Shown: piece by piece, positions 37,469 to 46,685 of the stretch
Numbering within the stretch: position 1 is the stretch's first letter
Layout: each line of letters starts with the position of its first letter
Assembly: GCF_002204795.1 (NCBI RefSeq)
Contig: NZ_NIXO01000005.1
Span: 62,001-126,000, forward strand
Reading direction: 5' to 3'
DNA from: Pseudomonas sp. K2I15
GTDB lineage: Bacteria > Pseudomonadota > Gammaproteobacteria > Pseudomonadales > Pseudomonadaceae
DNA length: 64,000 nt
Program-made: the position numbers and the translations under genes
Notes under the pieces: model-generated
The model's input: the letters and a program-made list of their open reading frames with translations, nothing else
Database searches by the model: none
What the model was told of the DNA's origin: nothing

Positions 37469-37490
37469 CAACGACCAGACAGCACAGTCC

Positions 37491-37587
37491 CTGTGGCGAG
37501 GGAGCTTGCTCGCGCTGGAGTGCGAAGCGCTCCCAAAATTCTTGGGGCCGCTACGCAGCCCAGCGGGAGCAAGCTCCCTCGCCACAG
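37491..37587. repeat. REP-like palindrome 6 (CTGTGGCGAGGG family)
   Basis: Ends CTGTGGCGAGGGAGCTTGCTC and complement around a spacer with GGAGTGCGAAGCGCTCCCAA. A partial extra end (GCCCTCGCCACA) follows at 37593. The same family recurs at 39989; its ends differ from REPs 1-5 and 8. Confidence 0.85.
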
Positions 37588-37723
37588 CAAGCGCCCTCGC
37601 CACAACAAACCTCCCCCCACAAAAATCCCGCCCGCATTTTTTCAATAGCCCCAACGACTTTCTCATTTGCCCCCCTCCCCCACGCCCGGCCTAATACTGC
37701 ACTTGTCAGTTCAAGGCCTGCCC

Positions 37724-38911
37724 ATGGAAAACGTCCGCGCAAAACCCACCACTGCCCTTTGGCTGATGATCAGCGTGGTGCTGGTCGCCCTCAACCTGCG
37801 CCCCTCGATGGCCGCCGTCGGCCCGTTGTTGTCGTCGATTCGCGGCGATGTGCCGCTGAGTTTCAGCACCGCCTCCTTGCTCACGATGTTGCCGGTCATG
37901 GCCATGGGCCTGGCGATGTTTTTTGGCATGGGCGTGGCCAAGCGCTTCGGCGAGCATCGCAGCATCGTGCTGTCGTTGGTGGTGATCGGCCTGGCCACCG
38001 TCTCCCGGCTATTTCTCGACTCGGCGCTTGAGCTGATCCTCAGCGCCATCGCCGCCGGCGTAGGCATCGCGATGATCCAGGCGCTGATGCCTGCGTTGAT
38101 CAAGTCTCGCTTCAGCGACAACGTTTCCCTGTTCATGGGCCTGTACGTCACCGCGATCATGGGCGGCGCGGCCCTCGCCGCTTCGTTCTCGCCGTTTATC
38201 CAGGTGCAAACCGGCAGTTGGCGCATCGGCCTGGCGATCTGGGCGGTTCTCGCCGTATTGGCGCTGGTGTTCTGGTATGCCCAACGCTCGGTGTTGCCAC
38301 CACTGCCGCAAGCCGGTGCTGGCCCGCAAGAGTCATTCTTCGGCAATCGCCGGGCCTGGCTGCTGGCGATCTTTTTCGGCCTTGGTACTGCGTCCTACAC
38401 CTGCGTACTCGCCTGGCTGGCGCCGTACTACGTGGAAATGGGCTGGAGCGAACAGAATGCCGGCCTTTTACTGGGTTTCCTGACGGCCATGGAAGTGGTC
38501 TCCGGCCTGGTCACCCCGGCCATCGCCAACCGCCGCCGGGACAAGCGCGGCGTGGTCGCGGTGTTGCTGGTGCTGATCATCGCCGGCTTCTGCGGCCTGA
38601 TCCTCAGCCCGCAACACCTGAGCCTGCTGTGGCCGTGCCTGTTGGGCCTGGGGATTGGCGGGCTGTTTCCGATGAGCCTGATCCTGTCCCTCGACCATCT
38701 GGACAACCCACGCCGCGCCGGTGGCCTGACTGCCTTCGTGCAGGGTATTGGTTACCTGATCGCCGGCCTGTCGCCGCTGATCGCCGGGATGATCCGCGAC
38801 CAGTTGGGCAGCTTCGAATGGGCCTGGTGGGCGCTGACGGCGGTGGTAGTAGTGATGCTGCTGATCGTGCTGCGCTTCGATCCCCGGCATTACGCGCGGC
38901 ATATTCGCTGA
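37724..38911 (+). CDS. CynX/NimT-family MFS transporter
   Basis: 395 residues with 12 hydrophobic helices, opening ALWLMISVVLVALNLRPSMAAVGPLL, the CynX/NimT hallmark NLRP in TM1. The family includes the cyanate-operon permease CynX and 2-nitroimidazole transporters. It lies 13 kb from cynTS, so a cyanate role is only a possibility. A LysR gene follows in the same direction. Confidence 0.88.
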   Translation: MENVRAKPTTALWLMISVVLVALNLRPSMAAVGPLLSSIRGDVPLSFSTASLLTMLPVMAMGLAMFFGMGVAKRFGEHRSIVLSLVVIGLATVSRLFLDSALELILSAIAAGVGIAMIQALMPALIKSRFSDNVSLFMGLYVTAIMGGAALAASFSPFIQVQTGSWRIGLAIWAVLAVLALVFWYAQRSVLPPLPQAGAGPQESFFGNRRAWLLAIFFGLGTASYTCVLAWLAPYYVEMGWSEQNAGLLLGFLTAMEVVSGLVTPAIANRRRDKRGVVAVLLVLIIAGFCGLILSPQHLSLLWPCLLGLGIGGLFPMSLILSLDHLDNPRRAGGLTAFVQGIGYLIAGLSPLIAGMIRDQLGSFEWAWWALTAVVVVMLLIVLRFDPRHYARHIR

Positions 38912-39008
38912 GGTCGTGTTGTAAACATTATTTGTCCCACCTCAAACAGAGAAAGGTCCGACAGAGCTTTCTATTGGTACGAGCGTTCCGTTAACATTTT
39001 GTATTGTC

Positions 39009-39028
39009 TTGTACCGAACTCGGTACAA
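39009..39028. promoter_or_regulatory. Perfect dyad before LysR gene
   Basis: TTGTACCG, four bases, CGGTACAA: 8-bp perfect arms, ending 20 bp before the LysR start. It has operator-like symmetry and could also fold in the leader mRNA. Confidence 0.55.
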
Positions 39029-39048
39029 ACGATTTGCGGACGGAACGG

Positions 39049-39984
39049 ATGTTAAACAGCAACTTGCTTAGAAAGCTCGATATGCAGGACCTGATGGTGT
39101 TTATCGCTGTTTATGACCAAAGCAGCGTCACCGAGGTGTCCGAAACCCTGTTCGTCAGCCAGTCCACCGTGAGCTACAGCCTGAAGAAGCTACGCACCAG
39201 CTTCGAAGACGAGTTGTTTATCAACACCCGGGCCGGCATGCGTCCTACGTACAAAGCCACCAGCATGTACGGCCATGTGCAGAAAATCCTCGAAAGCATC
39301 AACCTGTGCCATGCCGGCAGCCAGGCCTTCGACCCCACCCAAAAGGCCGTGACCTTCAACGTTTGCGCCCCCGAATACTTCGAACAGTTGATCCTGCCGC
39401 GCCTGCTGAAAAACTTCGACCACGCCGACCTGCCGGTGATCGTCAATGTGCAGAAGCTGGAAACCGACATCCCGGCCGAAGCCTTGCGTGACGGGCGTCT
39501 GGACCTGGTGATCTGCTTCGGCCCGCACTTTCATCGCGAGCACAAAGACATCAACACCCAGATGTTGCTGGAGGACGACTTGGTGTGCGTGTTCGACAAA
39601 CACTCGGCGCCCCGGGAGCCGGCGTTCAGCCTGCAATCCTTCGTCGCCCGGCGCCACGTGTTCCCAACGCCGTGGAGTTCCGACACCAACATGATCGACG
39701 GCTGGCTGGCGCGCCAGTCCCACAAACGCCAGGTGATCGCCCGGGCCAACAGCTACAGCGCGGCGCTGAAGATGATCACCGGCACCGACTTTGTCGTCAC
39801 CCTGCCCCGTCGGGTGCAGAAGCTGCTGGCGGACAACAGCGTGTTCGGCCATTGCGAAGCGCCGAACGGGTTGCCGGGGTTTACCCTGGACATGCAGTGG
39901 AATGAACACAGCGAGCAGGACAGCGCCAACACGTGGTTCAGGGAGCAGGTGGTGAAGGTGTGTGCGGATCAGGGGTTATTATGA
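39049..39984 (+). CDS. LysR-family regulator (NodD/LeuO-like)
   Basis: 311 residues from the ATG at 39049, giving the opening NSNLLRKLDMQDLMVFIAVYD and an HTH with VSETLFVSQSTVSYSLKKLR. The LDMQDLMVF pattern belongs to the NodD/LeuO/LinR branch. It lies 137 bp after the CynX/NimT permease and has its own dyad-containing leader. Target unknown, possibly the permease. Confidence 0.9.
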   Translation: MLNSNLLRKLDMQDLMVFIAVYDQSSVTEVSETLFVSQSTVSYSLKKLRTSFEDELFINTRAGMRPTYKATSMYGHVQKILESINLCHAGSQAFDPTQKAVTFNVCAPEYFEQLILPRLLKNFDHADLPVIVNVQKLETDIPAEALRDGRLDLVICFGPHFHREHKDINTQMLLEDDLVCVFDKHSAPREPAFSLQSFVARRHVFPTPWSSDTNMIDGWLARQSHKRQVIARANSYSAALKMITGTDFVVTLPRRVQKLLADNSVFGHCEAPNGLPGFTLDMQWNEHSEQDSANTWFREQVVKVCADQGLL

Positions 39985-39988
39985 CCCC

Positions 39989-40101
39989 CTGTGGCGAGGG
40001 AGCTTGCTCCCGCTGGGCTGCGTAGCGGCCCCAAGAGTTTTGGGAGCGCTTCGCACTGGAGCGCCAGCCCGGTCCAGCGGGAGCAAGCTCCCTCGCCACA
40101 G
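39989..40101. repeat. REP-like palindrome 7 (CTGTGGCGAGGG family)
   Basis: Same ends as palindrome 6. The spacer has GGGCTGCGTAGCGGCCCC and TTGGGAGCGCTTCGCACT, sharing blocks with palindrome 6 in rearranged order. It separates convergent genes. Confidence 0.87.
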
Positions 40102-40112
40102 CGTATTGCCCG

Positions 40113-40475
40113 TTAGCCGATGGTGATTTTGCTGTAGGAATCGCGGTCCATGTCTACCAGCAAGACACTGAGCTGCACCTGCAGCTCGGCAGGCCAATCG
40201 CCCAGATCCTGCAGCGCCGCCAACAGGCTTTCCGACAACTGCTTCTTGACCTGCGGTGAACGCCCGCTGAGCAGCGACAGCTTCACCGCGATAAAAGCGC
40301 GCGGGCTTATGGACGTGCCCACCTGGAAAGTCTCTACCTTCAGCGCGCGGCTTTTGATATCGAACTCGGAACCGAACTGCCCGGACGCCATCAGCACGTT
40401 GTTGAGCCGCAACAGGGCTTTCTCAACGGCCAGCTCTGTCAGGTTGGCGGTGTATTCCAGATGCAGGTGCGGCAT
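40113..40475 (-). CDS. 5-carboxymethyl-2-hydroxymuconate isomerase-like tautomerase
   Basis: 120 residues. Pro follows the initiator Met (MPHLHLEYTANL), so the mature protein has the catalytic N-terminal Pro of the tautomerase superfamily. Length and the IKSRALKVETFQVG segment match CHMI (HpaF/HpcD). No other homoprotocatechuate gene is present, so it is an orphan member and its substrate is open. Confidence 0.84.
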   Translation of the reverse strand: MPHLHLEYTANLTELAVEKALLRLNNVLMASGQFGSEFDIKSRALKVETFQVGTSISPRAFIAVKLSLLSGRSPQVKKQLSESLLAALQDLGDWPAELQVQLSVLLVDMDRDSYSKITIG

Positions 40476-40545
40476 GAAAAGCTCCGATTTATTGTAGGAA
40501 AAGAGTCATACGTATAGCACGCGACCTGGCGGAATCAGACCGTTT

Positions 40546-41733
40546 TCAATGTAAAACTTCGGTCACGCTGTGCAGCGAGCGATTTTCCCAAATCGCCACC
40601 ACCACCAATACCGCCGACGTCAGCGCGCCCAGCAGCAACGCCGAAAACACCTGCTGCAACCCCAGCGGCAACAACACCAGCAACATCAGTAACCCGCCCA
40701 GGTGCGAGAACGGTGGCAACGGCCGGTCGCTCATCACCCACTTGAACAACGCACTGCCCAGCAGAAACAGCCACGGGCCGGCGATGATCGCCACCACGCC
40801 CGCCTGGCTGGCGTGCCCCGGGTGCACCAGCACCAGTTCGTCGGCTACGGCGCTGACAATAATCCCGGCCACGATCAACACATGCAGGTAGGTGTAGGCG
40901 ATCCGCGCCTGACGGCCGGGGTCGGCGGAGCTGGCGATGCGGTGGTGGGCGCGCTCGGCGCCGCTGTCGAAATAGATCCACCACAGGGCGATGCTGCCCA
41001 CCACCGCCACCAGGAAGGCCGCCAGGCCTTCCACACTCCAGGGCAATTCGGCGAAGGTGGCGCCGGTCACCAGCAACGACTCACCGAGGGCGATGATCAC
41101 AAACAGGCCGCAGCGTTCGGCCATGTGGTTGCCTTCCACATTCCAGTCCGCCAGCGTCGAGGGCCCAAGCCCAGGTACCCAGAAATACACCGACGGCGAA
41201 ATCAGCTCGATCAACAATGCCAACGCCCAGAAGGCCAGGCGCTGCTCGCCTTCGAGCAACGCGCCGGTGATCCAGAACACTCCGGAAAACAGCATCCACG
41301 CCAGGATCCGCTGGAAATTGCGGGTCATGTTCAGCGACTCGCCACGCACCGCCCACAACGCAAACAGCGTGCGCCCAACCTGCATGAATACATAGGCACC
41401 GGCAAACAACAGCCCACGGTCGGTAAACGCCTTGGGGATCGACGAGGACAACAGCAAGCCGGCCACCATCAAGCCGAACAGGCCAATGCGGATCGGGATT
41501 TTTTCCGGGTCCAGCCAGTTGGTGACCCACGAGGTAAAGATCCACACCCACCACACCGCCACCATCATCAGTGCCACTTGCACTGCGCCGCCGATGGATA
41601 AATGCGCGAGCAGCGAATGGGACAATTGGGTCACGGCGAACACGAACACCAGGTCGAAAAACAGCTCGACCATGCCAACCTTGCCGCTGTCATGACTGCC
41701 GCGCCCACGCAGCAAGGAACGGGATGGGGTCAT
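40546..41733 (-). CDS. Low temperature requirement protein A (LtrA) family membrane protein
   Basis: 395 residues with about 10-12 hydrophobic helices. The family opening VGMVELFFDLVFVFAVTQLSH and the mid-chain AERCGLFVIIALGESLL are diagnostic of LtrA (PF06772). The role of this family is not well known; the Listeria founder is needed for growth at low temperature. It is single, 27 bp downstream of a LysR gene on the same strand. Confidence 0.88.
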   Translation of the reverse strand: MTPSRSLLRGRGSHDSGKVGMVELFFDLVFVFAVTQLSHSLLAHLSIGGAVQVALMMVAVWWVWIFTSWVTNWLDPEKIPIRIGLFGLMVAGLLLSSSIPKAFTDRGLLFAGAYVFMQVGRTLFALWAVRGESLNMTRNFQRILAWMLFSGVFWITGALLEGEQRLAFWALALLIELISPSVYFWVPGLGPSTLADWNVEGNHMAERCGLFVIIALGESLLVTGATFAELPWSVEGLAAFLVAVVGSIALWWIYFDSGAERAHHRIASSADPGRQARIAYTYLHVLIVAGIIVSAVADELVLVHPGHASQAGVVAIIAGPWLFLLGSALFKWVMSDRPLPPFSHLGGLLMLLVLLPLGLQQVFSALLLGALTSAVLVVVAIWENRSLHSVTEVLH

Positions 41734-41759
41734 GGGTGGATCTCCCTGAAGGTGTTATC

Positions 41760-42695
41760 TCAAGATTTTGGCGCGACCACCGGCAGCATGTCCCGCTCGC
41801 TCATGAATGCCTCCAGCCGCGAGCGCATCCAGCGTTCCGCCGGGTCGGTGTCGACGTGGCTGAGCCAGACCATCGACAAGTCCAGGGTCGGGGTTTCAAA
41901 CGGAAACGGCTCACAGAACAAATTCCCGCCGGCAGCCATGGCTTGGGCGGTGTAGTCCGGCAGGCTGGCGATCATGTCGGTACCGGCGAGCAACGCCGGC
42001 AGCGCGCTGTATTGCGGAACCGACAGCACCACATGACGCTTGCGACCAATCTCCGCCAGCCACTCATCGGCAAACCCGGACACGTTGGCCGTGTGGGAAA
42101 CCAGCACATGAGGCCGTGCGCAATATTCGTCGAGGGTCAGCGGTTTGTCCGAAGCATCTGCCCGCAACAGGCAAGGACGGATATGCCGCAGTAACTTGCG
42201 CTTGGCATTCGCCGGCAGGCCACGGGTCTGGGTGATACCGACGGTGATATCGCCGGAAGCCAACAGGTCCGGGATGCGCCAGTAGTCCACGTGCTGCACC
42301 ACGAACACCACCAGCGGCGCTTCCTGGCGCAAGGCGCGCAACAGTGGCGGCAGCAGGCCGAACTCGACGTCATCCGACAGGCCGATGCGAAAGGTCATGG
42401 TGCTGATGGACGGGTCAAAATCGTGGGTCAGGCTCAGGGCCGACGACAATGAATCGAGGGCCGGCGACAAGTGCTTGATGATTTCCTCGGCCCGCGCGGT
42501 CGGTTCCATGCGATGGCCAACGCGAATGAACAGCGGGTCATTGAACAGCGTACGCAGGCGGTTGAGGGCCGAACTGATGGTGGGTTGGCCGAGAAACAGC
42601 TTTTCGGCCACCCGGGTCACGTTGCGTTCGAGCATCAAGGTTTCAAAGACGACCATCAGGTTGATGTCGGCCTTGCGTAATTCATTGCGATTCAT
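41760..42695 (-). CDS. LysR-family regulator
   Basis: 311 residues from the ATG at 42695 (MNRNELRKADINLMVVFETLM), with HTH EKLFLGQPTISSALNRLRTLF, the NodD/LinR branch again. An upstream extension of the frame lacks family similarity. It precedes ltrA by 26 bp and may be co-transcribed with it. Effector unknown. Confidence 0.9.
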   Translation of the reverse strand: MNRNELRKADINLMVVFETLMLERNVTRVAEKLFLGQPTISSALNRLRTLFNDPLFIRVGHRMEPTARAEEIIKHLSPALDSLSSALSLTHDFDPSISTMTFRIGLSDDVEFGLLPPLLRALRQEAPLVVFVVQHVDYWRIPDLLASGDITVGITQTRGLPANAKRKLLRHIRPCLLRADASDKPLTLDEYCARPHVLVSHTANVSGFADEWLAEIGRKRHVVLSVPQYSALPALLAGTDMIASLPDYTAQAMAAGGNLFCEPFPFETPTLDLSMVWLSHVDTDPAERWMRSRLEAFMSERDMLPVVAPKS

Positions 42696-42756
42696 CGGCG
42701 ACCGCCCCACTGCCCTGGATAAGCAGCAGTTTAGAAACACCCGGGGGCCTGCGTCT

Positions 42757-43002
42757 ATGCGCACACTGTTCAACACGGGCCTTTGGGACTATAAAGCAGC
42801 TTCCAAGGCTTGCGAGAACACCATCGTGCTGGTCATTTCTGCCTTGAGCGTCCTGCTCGCCGGGATTTTGCTCTGGGCCATCAAATTCATCGCTCATCCC
42901 ACCGCCAGGACACTGTTGCGGGTATTTGTGGGTTTGTGCCTGGCGGCAGTCGTGGCTTACCTGGTGCTGGCTTCGGGGTTTCCCACCTCATTGCTGGTGT
43001 GA
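42757..43002 (+). CDS. Possible small two-helix membrane protein
   Basis: 81 residues with two strongly hydrophobic helices (about 24-45, TIVLVISALSVLLAGILLWAI, and 55-78). The frame opens 61 bp upstream of the divergent LysR start and ends 46 bp inside the 3' end of the convergent permease. The ribosome site is weak. The hydrophobic pattern is more coherent than expected by chance, but coding status is uncertain. Confidence 0.4.
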   Translation: MRTLFNTGLWDYKAASKACENTIVLVISALSVLLAGILLWAIKFIAHPTARTLLRVFVGLCLAAVVAYLVLASGFPTSLLV

Positions 43003-44282
43003 TTCGGCTCCTGCCCCTGGCGCAAACGCAACGCCGCCAACGCGGCCACCACCAGTACCACGGCAATCACTTTCAAGCCGTTCATGGCATTGCCGGTACT
43101 CATCTCGATCGCGCCCATCACCGATGGCCCGACAAACCCGCCGAGCAACCCGCAGGCGTTGACGAAGCCCAACCCGCCCGCCAGCGCCACACCTTTGAGG
43201 CGTGAAGCCGGGTAGAGAAAAATGATCGACTGCACCACAAAGAACATCACCGCCGACACACAAAAACCCAGCAGGCTGAACACCGGCCCGGACACCGAGG
43301 CAATGCCCAAGCCCAGCGCCATGGTCAGCAAGCCGGTAATCAACAGGCGCCGGGCACGGGTGGGCGTGGTCGCAAAACGCGGCAGTAACACGGCGCCTGC
43401 CGCTGCGGCAATCCACGGCAATGAGGTCAGCAGGCCGACGCTCATGGTGCTCAGTTCACCGTATTTACTGATGATGCTCGGCAGGAAAAAGATCACGGTG
43501 TAGAGGGTGATCTGATGGCAAAAATACACAAAGATCGCCAGCAGGATTTGCGGCGTCAGCCAGTTTTTCAGGGAATGCCCGCCCTCGCCTGCGCCCTCTT
43601 CGGTCTCCATCGCGATGCGCTGTTCAATCCCGCGCGCCTCTTCAGCCGAGAGCCATGGCGCCTTGCTCGGACGGTCCGGCAACTTGCGCCACACCACCCA
43701 GGCAAACGCGACCGCCGGCAGGCCTTCGAGCAGGAACATCCACTGCCAGCCGTGCCAGCCGAGGATCCCGTCCATGCGCATCAACGCTGCGCCCACCGGG
43801 CCGCCGATGATGTTGGCAAAACACACGCCGAGCAGGAAATACCCGGTGGCCCGTGCCCGTTGCTCGCGGTTGAACCAGTAGGTGAGGTACAGCATCACCC
43901 CGGGAAACAGGCCGGCTTCGGCAATACCCAACAGCAGGCGCAGGACATAGAACGAGGTTTCGCCCTGGACAAAGGCCATGGCCGCCGAAATCAGGCCCCA
44001 GGTCACCATGATCCGCGCGATCCAGAACCGCGCGCCGACCTTGTGCATGATCAGGTTGCTGGGGATTTCCGACAGCGCATAGGTCAGGAAAAACAACCCC
44101 GCACCCAGGCCGTATGCGGCGGCGGAAATCCCCAGGTCAACGTCCAGGTGATGCTTGGCCAGGGCGATGTTGGTGCGGTCCAGGAAGCTCAGCACGTAGG
44201 CGATGATCAGCAAGGGCATCAGCTTGACGAACATCAGTTTGTTCAACTCCCGTGGTTCACGGGCAGTGTGGGCAGTCTTCAT
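42957..44282 (-). CDS. MFS transporter, ACS (anion:cation symporter) family
   Basis: 441 residues from the ATG at 44282. 12 TM helices; TM1 LLIIAYVLSFLDRTNIALAK and GIAEAGLFPGVMLYLTYWF in TM4 are marks of the ACS family (GudP, phthalate and hydroxyphenylacetate permeases). These carry organic anions with protons. It is the last gene of the minus-strand cluster beginning at 49208 and is probably an uptake route for its substrate. Confidence 0.9.
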   Translation of the reverse strand: MKTAHTAREPRELNKLMFVKLMPLLIIAYVLSFLDRTNIALAKHHLDVDLGISAAAYGLGAGLFFLTYALSEIPSNLIMHKVGARFWIARIMVTWGLISAAMAFVQGETSFYVLRLLLGIAEAGLFPGVMLYLTYWFNREQRARATGYFLLGVCFANIIGGPVGAALMRMDGILGWHGWQWMFLLEGLPAVAFAWVVWRKLPDRPSKAPWLSAEEARGIEQRIAMETEEGAGEGGHSLKNWLTPQILLAIFVYFCHQITLYTVIFFLPSIISKYGELSTMSVGLLTSLPWIAAAAGAVLLPRFATTPTRARRLLITGLLTMALGLGIASVSGPVFSLLGFCVSAVMFFVVQSIIFLYPASRLKGVALAGGLGFVNACGLLGGFVGPSVMGAIEMSTGNAMNGLKVIAVVLVVAALAALRLRQGQEPNHTSNEVGNPEASTR

Positions 44283-44341
44283 CGGGCAAGTCCTCTTGGC
44301 GCCCCGCCAGCGCCACGGCTGGGGGGCGCATCGGTGTTGTT

Positions 44342-45664
44342 CTAGGGTTCGAGTTGCGCGACCAGCGCTGGCGGGCGATGGGAAAACAGTTGCAGCAGCG
44401 CCCCGCCCAGGGCACAGCCGGCCATCACAAAGAAGCACACCGTGTAGCCGTGCAAGGTGGTCCAGCCGCCGCCCATGGCAATCAGGCTGCCCATCAGCAC
44501 CGGCGCCAGGCCGCCACCGAGAAACATCGCGGTGGTGATGATGCCGTTGGCGGTGGACGTCGCCGACGGCTCGGCCGAGTCGCAGGCCACCGCGTAGTAG
44601 ATCGGCCACACCGCGTTGGCCACCAGGCCGAACAGCAGTTGCACGACGATGATCAGGGTCAGGGTATTGGCGAAATAAAACGCGCCGACACTGGCGGCCA
44701 TCCACACCCCGCAGATGATCAGGGTGACGCGCCGGCCAATGATGTCCGACAGCGACGGCCACACCAGTTGCCCGAGAATCCCGGTGAGGGTGAACACCAC
44801 GCTCATCCCCGCCGACTCGGCCAGGGACAACCCGACGATGTTGTACAGGTAGGCCGGCAGCACGATGTTGACGCCCATGTACACGACTTGGGTCAGCATC
44901 GTATTACCCGCCGTCAGGGCAATATTGCGGTTGCGCAACGTGGCAATAAAAGTGCGCCAGGCGTGGCCCTTCACTTGGCTGGCCGGTGCGTTGTCCGGCG
45001 GCGTCATGCCCTTGGCCGCGATGTCGACGTACAGCGCGGTGATGCGTTCGGCGGTGGAATACCGTGCCCAGAAAATCATCAGCGGCAACGCCACCACAAA
45101 CGCGAAGAAGAACACGTAGCGCCAGTTGTCTTCACCAAAGGTGCTGATGACAAAACTGGCGACGATGCCGCTGAGCATGGCGCCGATCGGGTAACCGGTG
45201 TGGTGCGCGCCAAGGGCAAAACCACGACGCTCCACCGGCCACCATTCGGCGGTGTTGCTCACGCCCACCGGCTCGCCCCAGCCCGCGCCGAGGTTGACGC
45301 CCACCCGCAGCGCAATAAAGGTCGCGAGGTTGCCGCTCAGGGCCTTGAACCCGGAGAGAAACGAGATCGCCGTGTAGCCCAGCACCAGCGGCACCTGGAA
45401 CCGCGCGCGCTTCCAGCCACCGCCGTAGCGGTCGCTCCACATTGAACCTGGAATATCCAGCAGGGCCAGGGCGAGCATGATCACTGTGGCCATGGTGCCC
45501 CACTGATCAGCCGACAAATCGAAATGTTTGGAGATGGTCGGCCCCAGGCGCAGCACGATCTCACGGTCGTAGGCGTTGAGGATCCAGATCATCCAGCACA
45601 CCAGCAGCGACACCCAGGAGTGTCGGTGAATACTGCGCAGCGAGGCTTTTTTTAAGGTTGCCAT
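44342..45664 (-). CDS. MFS transporter, second permease of the BKACE cluster
   Basis: 440 residues from the ATG at 45664. 12 TM helices with WILNAYDREIVLRLGPTIS in TM1 and MWSDRYGGGWKRARF at the motif A loop, followed by GVNLGAGWGEPVGVSNTAEWWP. It is only distantly like its neighbour, so the pair is not a recent duplication. It lies 59 bp upstream of the ACS permease and 74 bp downstream of the SMP-30 gene. Likely substrate: an organic acid or lactone of the cluster. Confidence 0.87.
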   Translation of the reverse strand: MATLKKASLRSIHRHSWVSLLVCWMIWILNAYDREIVLRLGPTISKHFDLSADQWGTMATVIMLALALLDIPGSMWSDRYGGGWKRARFQVPLVLGYTAISFLSGFKALSGNLATFIALRVGVNLGAGWGEPVGVSNTAEWWPVERRGFALGAHHTGYPIGAMLSGIVASFVISTFGEDNWRYVFFFAFVVALPLMIFWARYSTAERITALYVDIAAKGMTPPDNAPASQVKGHAWRTFIATLRNRNIALTAGNTMLTQVVYMGVNIVLPAYLYNIVGLSLAESAGMSVVFTLTGILGQLVWPSLSDIIGRRVTLIICGVWMAASVGAFYFANTLTLIIVVQLLFGLVANAVWPIYYAVACDSAEPSATSTANGIITTAMFLGGGLAPVLMGSLIAMGGGWTTLHGYTVCFFVMAGCALGGALLQLFSHRPPALVAQLEP

Positions 45665-45738
45665 GGGTTTCTCCAGGCGCGCGAGGGCGCGCACTGACAC
45701 AAGGTTGCGGAAGGAATATGCCTTATTGAAAAAACGCG

Positions 45739-46617
45739 CTAGCTGGCGAACCGTCGCTCGGCTATTCCTTGCACGCCCAGCCCGGTGATCGCAAAAAGCG
45801 CCCCGCGCTGCTGACCGTCGGCCGGGAAGCGCGGCAGCGGCGGCTTGGCCATGGAGGTGACGAACAGGGTGTCCAGGTTCGGCCCGCCAAAGGTCAGGCT
45901 GGTGACCTTTTTCACTGGCATCTGGACGATCCGGTCGACCTGGCCATCCGGTGTGTAGCGCACCAGTTGCCCGGCGTAGACCAAGGCCTGCCACAGGCAG
46001 CCTTCGGCATCCACGGTGCAGCCGTCGGCAGCGCCACCGCCACGGGTGTCGACCTTGGCGAAGGTGCGTCGATTGCTCACGGCTCCACTGCCTTGGTCGT
46101 AGTCATAGGCCCAGATTTCGCCGGACCAGGTGTCGCAGAAGTAGAACGTGTCACCCGACGGGCTCCAGCACGGGCCGTTGGACACGATGATGCCTTCGTC
46201 CAGGGTGTGCAGGCTCAGGTCCGCGTCCAGCCGGTAGAGTTTGGCGCTGGCGCTGTCTTCGAGGGTGTCCATGGAGCCGAAGACAAAGCGGCCCTGGCGG
46301 TCGACCTTGCCGTCGTTGAGGCGGTTGTTGGGCAGCATGGGCTCCGGGTCGATCACCAGCGCCAGTTCACCGCTGTTGAGGTCGAGGATGTGCACGCCGT
46401 TTTGCAGGGCGACGATGGCATGCTCGCCGCTATGCCGTAGGGCCATGGAGCCGATTTTCTGGCCCACGTCCCAGGCGCGCAGCTCGCGCCCGTCGTCGGT
46501 GCAGCGCAGGATCCGGCCGTCGGCGCTGTCGATCCAATACAGTCGTTGTTGCTCGATGTCCCACACCGGGCCTTCGCCCAGGGTGGTCTTCACGTCCACA
46601 AGCACTTCGATACGCAT
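45739..46617 (-). CDS. SMP-30/gluconolactonase-family lactonase
   Basis: 292 residues forming a six-bladed propeller. Metal and active-site marks are GEGPVWDIEQQRLYWIDS (Glu near residue 15), NRLNDGKVDRQGRFVFGSMD (Asn-Asp region), and SNGPCWSPSGDTFYFCDTWSGEIWAYDYD. The family hydrolyses sugar-acid and other lactones with a divalent metal. In this cluster it would open a lactone made or taken up before the dehydrogenase and cleavage steps. Confidence 0.9.
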   Translation of the reverse strand: MRIEVLVDVKTTLGEGPVWDIEQQRLYWIDSADGRILRCTDDGRELRAWDVGQKIGSMALRHSGEHAIVALQNGVHILDLNSGELALVIDPEPMLPNNRLNDGKVDRQGRFVFGSMDTLEDSASAKLYRLDADLSLHTLDEGIIVSNGPCWSPSGDTFYFCDTWSGEIWAYDYDQGSGAVSNRRTFAKVDTRGGGAADGCTVDAEGCLWQALVYAGQLVRYTPDGQVDRIVQMPVKKVTSLTFGGPNLDTLFVTSMAKPPLPRFPADGQQRGALFAITGLGVQGIAERRFAS

Positions 46618-46685
46618 GGTGTTATCCCTTTTTTGTTGTTGTGCGGGATGGGCATGACCGCGCGGTGACGCGGCCGGTTTATCAC

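Noticed and set aside
37724..38911. Assigning this permease as cynX of the cyanate operon
   Set aside because: It is 13 kb from cynTS with unrelated genes between, and the family carries many substrates, so only the family name is used.
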